35,950 nt of DNA. Source: Paracoccaceae bacterium. Lineage in GTDB: Bacteria; Pseudomonadota; Alphaproteobacteria; Rhodobacterales; Rhodobacteraceae. Every line of letters begins with the position of its first letter. The stretch's first letter is position 1. A program made the translations under genes and the position numbers. This document shows, one piece after another, positions 31,764-35,950 of this stretch. The stretch spans positions 1 to 35,950 of the forward strand of contig SKIF01000136.1 of the NCBI GenBank assembly GCA_007116575.1, given 5' to 3'. Below the pieces are notes generated by a model. It was not told where the DNA came from and did no database searches. It was given only the letters and a program-made list of their open reading frames with translations.

Positions 31764-32654
31764 TCAACCCTTATCCAGATCGGCAAGCCGTTCGCGCAGC
31801 AAGGCAGCAAAAGCGTCGCGATAGGTCGGATCGGCAATCGCATGGTCCACTATGGCGGTCAGATAGCCGAATTTGGACCCGCAATCATAGCGCCGCGAGG
31901 GGTTGGTGATGGCTGCGACCTTGCCCTGACGTGCCAGATGGTCGATGGCATCGGCCAGTTGAATCTCGCCCCCCGCACCGGGGGCAAGCCCGCGAAGAAG
32001 CGTGAAGACCTCGGGCGTGAAGACATACCGCCCGAACGAGGCCAATCGCGATGGAGCGTCTTCGGGTTTCGGTTTCTCGACAATCCCCTCGACAGTGATC
32101 AGCCCGTCCGCATCCTCGACCCCGGCGCGCAGAATGCCATATTTCGACACATCCTCCGGTGCCACTTCGGAGACCGAAAGCACTGTTTGTGGCTTGCGTG
32201 CGAAGGCGCGAAGCAATGATGTGGTAGGCAGGGTTTCACCCTGCATCAGGTCATCGGCCAGCAAGACAACAAAAGGGTTGTCGCCCACGGCAGGCTCGGC
32301 ACAGAGCACGGCATGTCCCAGCCCCAGCGGTTCGGGCTGGCGCAGGAAGATGCAGGCCACGCCCTCGGGCACGATATTGCGCACCATGTCGCGCAACTCG
32401 GTCTTTCCCTTTGCGATTAGCTGCGCCTCGAGTTCGAGATTGGCATCGAAATGGTCGCCGACCGCGCGTTTGTTGCGCCCGGTGACAAAGATCAGCTCGG
32501 TGATGCCCGCAGCAACGGCCTCTTCGACAGCATATTGCACGATGGGCTTGTCGATGATCGGCAAGAGCTCTTTCGGCATCGCCTTGGTCGCAGGCAGAAA
32601 GCGCGTGCCAAGCCCCGCGACCGGAAAGACGGCTTTTGTAACCCTGCTTTTCAT
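31764..32654 (-). CDS. galU: UTP-glucose-1-phosphate uridylyltransferase
   Basis: GalU makes UDP-glucose from UTP and glucose-1-phosphate for surface polysaccharide and related pathways. The 296-residue protein has the N-terminal nucleotide-binding motif PVAGLGTRFLPATKAMPKEL, IVQYAVEEAVAAGITELIFV, the UTP-site LGLGHAVLCAEPAVGDNPF and the metal/nucleotide-binding VLLADDLM. The C-terminal GGEIQLADAIDHLARQGKVA and RRYDCGSKFGYLTAIVDHA are typical. ATG 32654 has GGTAGGG upstream. It is transcribed away from the dTDP-rhamnose genes across a 259-nt gap. Confidence 0.97.
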   Translation of the reverse strand: MKSRVTKAVFPVAGLGTRFLPATKAMPKELLPIIDKPIVQYAVEEAVAAGITELIFVTGRNKRAVGDHFDANLELEAQLIAKGKTELRDMVRNIVPEGVACIFLRQPEPLGLGHAVLCAEPAVGDNPFVVLLADDLMQGETLPTTSLLRAFARKPQTVLSVSEVAPEDVSKYGILRAGVEDADGLITVEGIVEKPKPEDAPSRLASFGRYVFTPEVFTLLRGLAPGAGGEIQLADAIDHLARQGKVAAITNPSRRYDCGSKFGYLTAIVDHAIADPTYRDAFAALLRERLADLDKG

Positions 32655-32699
32655 CTCACGCCCTACCTTTCCAAACTCTCACTTCGCACTGTTTCGACG

Positions 32700-32728
32700 G
32701 GGATACTGTCTGCCCGCCCGGATCACAA
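32700..32728 (-). promoter_or_regulatory. Candidate galU promoter
   Basis: On the minus strand TTGTGA (32723-32728) and TATCCC (32700-32705) are 17 nt apart, with the -10 about 45 nt before the galU ATG. Matches to consensus are modest (four and three of six). In the plus direction the rest of the divergent gap (32729-32913) shows a small CGCG hairpin near 32821 but no clear promoter for rfbC. Confidence 0.3.
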
Positions 32729-32913
32729 GCCAGCGAAGTGTCGCTGACCGGAATGGCATGGGGAAGGAGTGATTATCCTGTCTCTTGTGAGCCCTATGCG
32801 CGCTGCACTTACTTGGTCGCGCTTTCGCGCTTGAGCCTTTATTGTCGGCGAGACATACTCTGACGCTAACAGGCCTTCCCGCCTCCGACGGGACGCAAGT
32901 ATCGAGAGCAGTC

Positions 32914-33468
32914 ATGAAGATCACGCCGACCACGCTTCCTGAAGTGCTTGTCCTGACGCCGCGACGGTTTGGTGATGCGCGGGGCTGGTTCAGCGAAAGC
33001 TGGAACCGGCGCACGCTGGAACAGGCCGGGCTCGTGCTGCCAGAATTCGTGCAGGACAATCATTCGATGTCGGCACAGGTCGGCACGTTGCGGGGGCTGC
33101 ATTACCAACGCCCGCCGCATGTGCAAGGCAAGCTGGTGCGCTGCGCGCGGGGTGCGTTGCTGGATGTCGCGGTCGATGCGCGGCGCGGCTCGCCAAATTA
33201 CGGGCAATGGGTCAGCGTGAAGCTGACCCAGGACAATGGCAAGCAGCTCTGGGTGCCGCCCGGCTTTCTGCATGGCTTCGTCACACTATCGCCAGATACG
33301 GAGATCAACTACAAATGCACCGATTTCTATTCACCTGAATGCGACGGGGCGGTGTTGTGGAACAGTCTGCCGATAGACTGGCAAGTGACCGACCCAATGC
33401 TTTCGGAAAAAGACGCGCAGGCCATTCCCTTTGACCAGTTCGAGTCTCCATTTGATTTCAAGCCGTAG
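32914..33468 (+). CDS. rfbC: dTDP-4-dehydrorhamnose 3,5-epimerase
   Basis: RfbC (RmlC) epimerises dTDP-4-keto-6-deoxyglucose at C3 and C5 in dTDP-L-rhamnose synthesis. The 184-residue cupin has catalytic His63 (LRGLHYQRPPH), Lys73 (QGKLVRC) and Tyr133 (INYKCTDFY), the same numbers as in the Salmonella enzyme, which supports ATG 32914 rather than the upstream in-frame start at 32842. GFLHGF replaces the more common GFAHGF. The Shine-Dalgarno is weak (GAGAG). It is the first of four plus-strand rhamnose genes; rfbB follows after 9 nt. Confidence 0.97.
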   Translation: MKITPTTLPEVLVLTPRRFGDARGWFSESWNRRTLEQAGLVLPEFVQDNHSMSAQVGTLRGLHYQRPPHVQGKLVRCARGALLDVAVDARRGSPNYGQWVSVKLTQDNGKQLWVPPGFLHGFVTLSPDTEINYKCTDFYSPECDGAVLWNSLPIDWQVTDPMLSEKDAQAIPFDQFESPFDFKP

Positions 33469-33477
33469 GCAGATGCA

Positions 33478-34521
33478 ATGAAGCTGTTGGTGACAGGTGG
33501 GGCGGGCTTCATTGGCTCGGCTGTGGTGCGGCTTGCGATCGGGCGGGGCCATCATGTCGTCAATCTCGATGCGCTGACCTATGCCGCCTGCCTCGACAAT
33601 GTCGCCAGCGTGTCGCAGAGCCCGCTCTACGCGTTCGAGCAGGCCGATATCCGCGACCGCGCTGCGCTGACGCGAATCTTTGCCACCCACCAGCCCGATG
33701 CCGTCATGCATCTGGCCGCCGAAAGCCATGTGGATCGCTCGATCGACGAGCCGGGTGACTTCATCTCGACCAATGTCACCGGCACCTATGAACTGCTTGA
33801 GGCCGCGCGCGCCTACTGGGTGGACAGAGGCCGCCCCGAGGGTTTCCGCTTTCACCATATCAGCACTGACGAGGTGTTCGGTTCGCTCGGCCCCACCGGC
33901 AAGTTCAGCGAGACCACGCCCTATGACCCGCGCAGCCCCTATTCGGCCAGCAAGGCATCGAGCGACCATCTGGTTTGTGCATGGTATCACACCTACGGGC
34001 TGCCCGTGGTGATGACGAATTGCTCGAATAATTATGGCCCCTATCACTTTCCCGAAAAGCTGATCCCGGTCATCATCCTCAATGCGCTGGCGGGCAAGCC
34101 GCTGCCGATCTATGGCGATGGTTCGAATGTGCGCGACTGGCTCTATGTCGAGGATCACGCCGATGCGCTTCTGCTGGTCGTGCAGAACGGCATGGTCGGG
34201 CGCAGCTATGCGATTGGCGGCGAGAACGAGCGCAGCAATCTGGAACTGGTGCGCACGCTCTGCGCCATTCTGGACGAGATGCAGCCCTTGCCGCAGGGCT
34301 CCTATGCCGACCAGATTACCTTTGTCACCGACCGCCCAGGCCATGATGCGCGCTATGCTATCGACCCCGCGCGCATCCGCGAGGAGCTTGGCTGGCGGCC
34401 CTCGGTCACGGTCGAGGAAGGGTTGCGCCGCACTGTGGCGTGGTATCTGGACAATGAGGCATGGTGGCGCCCGTTGCAGGCGCGCAAGGGTGTGGGCCAG
34501 CGGCTGGGGGTGGGAGCATGA
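33478..34521 (+). CDS. rfbB: dTDP-glucose 4,6-dehydratase
   Basis: RfbB (RmlB) converts dTDP-glucose to dTDP-4-keto-6-deoxyglucose with bound NAD. The 347-residue short-chain dehydrogenase-type protein has the NAD motif GGAGFIGS (7-14), catalytic Thr130/Asp131/Glu132 ([11 protein letters not shown]) and the Tyr155/Lys159 pair (YSASK). [20 protein letters not shown] and [20 protein letters not shown] are family blocks. Start ATG 33478; the stop overlaps rfbD (ATGA, 34518-34521). Confidence 0.97.
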   Translation: MKLLVTGGAGFIGSAVVRLAIGRGHHVVNLDALTYAACLDNVASVSQSPLYAFEQADIRDRAALTRIFATHQPDAVMHLAAESHVDRSIDEPGDFISTNVTGTYELLEAARAYWVDRGRPEGFRFHHISTDEVFGSLGPTGKFSETTPYDPRSPYSASKASSDHLVCAWYHTYGLPVVMTNCSNNYGPYHFPEKLIPVIILNALAGKPLPIYGDGSNVRDWLYVEDHADALLLVVQNGMVGRSYAIGGENERSNLELVRTLCAILDEMQPLPQGSYADQITFVTDRPGHDARYAIDPARIREELGWRPSVTVEEGLRRTVAWYLDNEAWWRPLQARKGVGQRLGVGA

Positions 34522-35378
34522 TCCTTGTCTTCGGGCGCAGCGGGCAGGTCGCGCAGGAACTGGCGCGGCAGGAAGCAGCGGCTGAATTCGTGGGGCGCGA
34601 CGCGTTCGATCTGGGTGATCCGGGCGAGGGGGGCGTGCGTCTCCATGACTGGATCATGGCACGCGCGCCCTCTGCCATCATCAACGCGGCCGCCTATACC
34701 GCCGTGGACCGGGCCGAGGAGGAGGAAGATCTGGCCACGCGGGTCAATGGGCTGGCCCCGGCGGCCATGGCGCAAGCCTTTGCGGCGCTGGGCATCCCTC
34801 TGGTGCATATCTCGACCGATTATGTCTTTGACGGCGCGGGCGAGACGCCCTTTGTCCCCCATCACCCGCCCGCGCCGCTGGGGGCCTATGGCCGCTCAAA
34901 ACTTGCTGGCGAGAAAGGGGTCCGCGCCGCTGGCGCGACGTTTGCGATATTGCGCACCTCTTGGGTGTTCTCGGCGCATGGCAGCAATTTCGTCCGCACC
35001 ATGCTGCGGCTGGGGGCCGAGCGCGACAGCCTGCGGGTGGTCGCCGACCAGATCGGTGGTCCCACGCCCGCAAGCGCCATCGCTGCGGCCTGCCTGCAGA
35101 CCCTTGGCCGGTTGCAAGCCGACCCAGCCCTGTCCGGCACCTACCACTTCAGCGGTGCACCCGCGACCTCCTGGGCCGGTTTCGCCCGCGCCATCATGGC
35201 CGAGGCGGGGCTTGCCTGCCTAATCGAGGACATTCCGACGGCCGATTACCCGACACCTGCGCGCCGCCCGCTCAATTCGCGGCTGGACTGCAGCACACTC
35301 TCCCGACTGGGGCTCAGCCAACCCGAATGGCGCGCGGCATTGCCGCAGACAATCCGAGAGTTGAAAGGACGCATATGA
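34518..35378 (+). CDS. rfbD: dTDP-4-dehydrorhamnose reductase
   Basis: RfbD (RmlD) performs the final NAD(P)H-dependent reduction to dTDP-L-rhamnose. The 286-residue protein has the N-terminal dinucleotide motif [13 protein letters not shown], the family [36 protein letters not shown] and the catalytic YGRSKLAGE, and [18 protein letters not shown] 34518 overlaps the rfbB stop and 35375-35378 overlaps rfbA, so rfbB-rfbD-rfbA are coupled. Confidence 0.96.
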   Translation: MILVFGRSGQVAQELARQEAAAEFVGRDAFDLGDPGEGGVRLHDWIMARAPSAIINAAAYTAVDRAEEEEDLATRVNGLAPAAMAQAFAALGIPLVHISTDYVFDGAGETPFVPHHPPAPLGAYGRSKLAGEKGVRAAGATFAILRTSWVFSAHGSNFVRTMLRLGAERDSLRVVADQIGGPTPASAIAAACLQTLGRLQADPALSGTYHFSGAPATSWAGFARAIMAEAGLACLIEDIPTADYPTPARRPLNSRLDCSTLSRLGLSQPEWRAALPQTIRELKGRI

Positions 35379-35950
35379 GCACGCGCAAGGGCATCATCCT
35401 CGCAGGCGGCACCGGGTCACGGCTATGGCCGATCACGCAGGGCGTGTCGAAACAGCTCATGCCGGTCTATGACAAACCGATGATTTATTACCCGCTGTCG
35501 GTGCTGATGCTGGCGGGTATTCGTGAGATTGCCATCATCACCACACCCGAGGACCAGGCGCAGTTTCGCAAGCTGCTGGGTGACGGGCAGCAATGGGGAA
35601 TCACGCTGGACTGGATCGTGCAGGCCCGCCCGGAAGGTCTGGCGCAGGCCTATCTGCTGACTGAGGCGTTCCTCGACGGCGCGCCCTCGGCCATGGTTCT
35701 GGGTGACAACATCTTTTTTGGGCATGGATTACCCGAATTGATGGCTGCCGCAGACAGCCGCGCGGGGGGCACTGTGTTCGGCTACCGTGTGCGCGACCCC
35801 GAACGCTATGGGGTAGTTGGTTTCTCGCCCGAGGGCGAGGTGCGCGAGATTGTCGAAAAGCCCGCGCAGCCCCCCTCGCATTATGCTGTTACCGGGCTCT
35901 ATTTCCTCGATGGGTCTGCATCGCAGCGCGCGCGCGAGGTGCAGCCATCG
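35375..35950 (+). CDS. rfbA: Glucose-1-phosphate thymidylyltransferase (partial, runs off the end)
   Basis: RfbA (RmlA) makes dTDP-glucose, the first step of dTDP-rhamnose synthesis. The visible 192 codons include the nucleotide-binding [13 protein letters not shown] (about 9-21), [34 protein letters not shown] with the metal-binding Asp, and [20 protein letters not shown], all diagnostic. The start ATG overlaps the rfbD stop. About one third of the protein lies beyond the window. With rfbC, rfbB and rfbD it completes the dTDP-L-rhamnose pathway. Confidence 0.96.
   Translation, partial: MSTRKGIILAGGTGSRLWPITQGVSKQLMPVYDKPMIYYPLSVLMLAGIREIAIITTPEDQAQFRKLLGDGQQWGITLDWIVQARPEGLAQAYLLTEAFLDGAPSAMVLGDNIFFGHGLPELMAAADSRAGGTVFGYRVRDPERYGVVGFSPEGEVREIVEKPAQPPSHYAVTGLYFLDGSASQRAREVQPS

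Overview
The window is chromosomal DNA of a GC-rich alphaproteobacterium, most likely of the Rhodobacterales (Roseobacter/Paracoccus-like). The reasons are: an spc/alpha ribosomal operon without rpsD or rpmJ and with adk between secY and rpsM; an RpoA starting MIHKNW; an HtrA-type protease and rarA directly after rplQ; an ATP12-type chaperone gene; and an rpmH-rnpA-yidD-(ttcA)-yidC-MOSC-engB-argB string. Almost everything is core genome. There is no phage, insertion sequence, CRISPR array or rRNA.

Layout. (1) 1-6302, plus strand: end of rplR, then rpsE, rpmD, rplO, secY, adk, rpsM, rpsK, rpoA, rplQ, closed by a clear intrinsic terminator. Five gaps of 108-207 nt inside this string each hold GC-rich stem-loops. 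(2) 6307-11675, plus: a sigma70-like promoter, an HtrA/Do-like periplasmic protease, rarA, an optional 41-codon small ORF, an RluC-type pseudouridine synthase, a HAD phosphatase and an ATP12 chaperone. (3) 11873-20679, plus: a complete phosphate regulon behind a recognisable Pho box: pstS, a very large pstC, a large pstA, pstB, phoR, phoU, phoB. (4) 20698-27720, minus: rpmH, rnpA, yidD, ttcA, yidC, a MOSC-domain gene, engB, argB, a 4Fe-4S protein and a SixA-like phosphatase, tightly packed. (5) 27984-31515, plus: a VTT (TVP38/TMEM64) membrane protein, a flavin disulfide reductase and an orphan membrane histidine kinase. (6) tRNA-Arg(ACG) at 31598-31674. (7) galU on minus, diverging from the dTDP-rhamnose genes rfbC, rfbB, rfbD, rfbA on plus; rfbA runs off the window.

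Functional logic. Region 1 makes ribosomes, RNA polymerase alpha, the Sec translocon and adenylate kinase. Region 3 imports phosphate and senses it. Region 4 couples ribosome and tRNA processing with membrane protein insertion. Region 7 supplies UDP-glucose and dTDP-rhamnose for surface polysaccharide. Ten gene pairs share a 4-nt ATGA stop/start overlap, so translational coupling is widespread.

No undescribed system is obvious. The best candidates for a second look are the VTT protein / flavin reductase / orphan kinase unit at 28.0-31.5 kb, the enlarged periplasmic parts of PstC and PstA together with a PhoR that has no membrane anchor, and the series of stem-loops inside the ribosomal operon.
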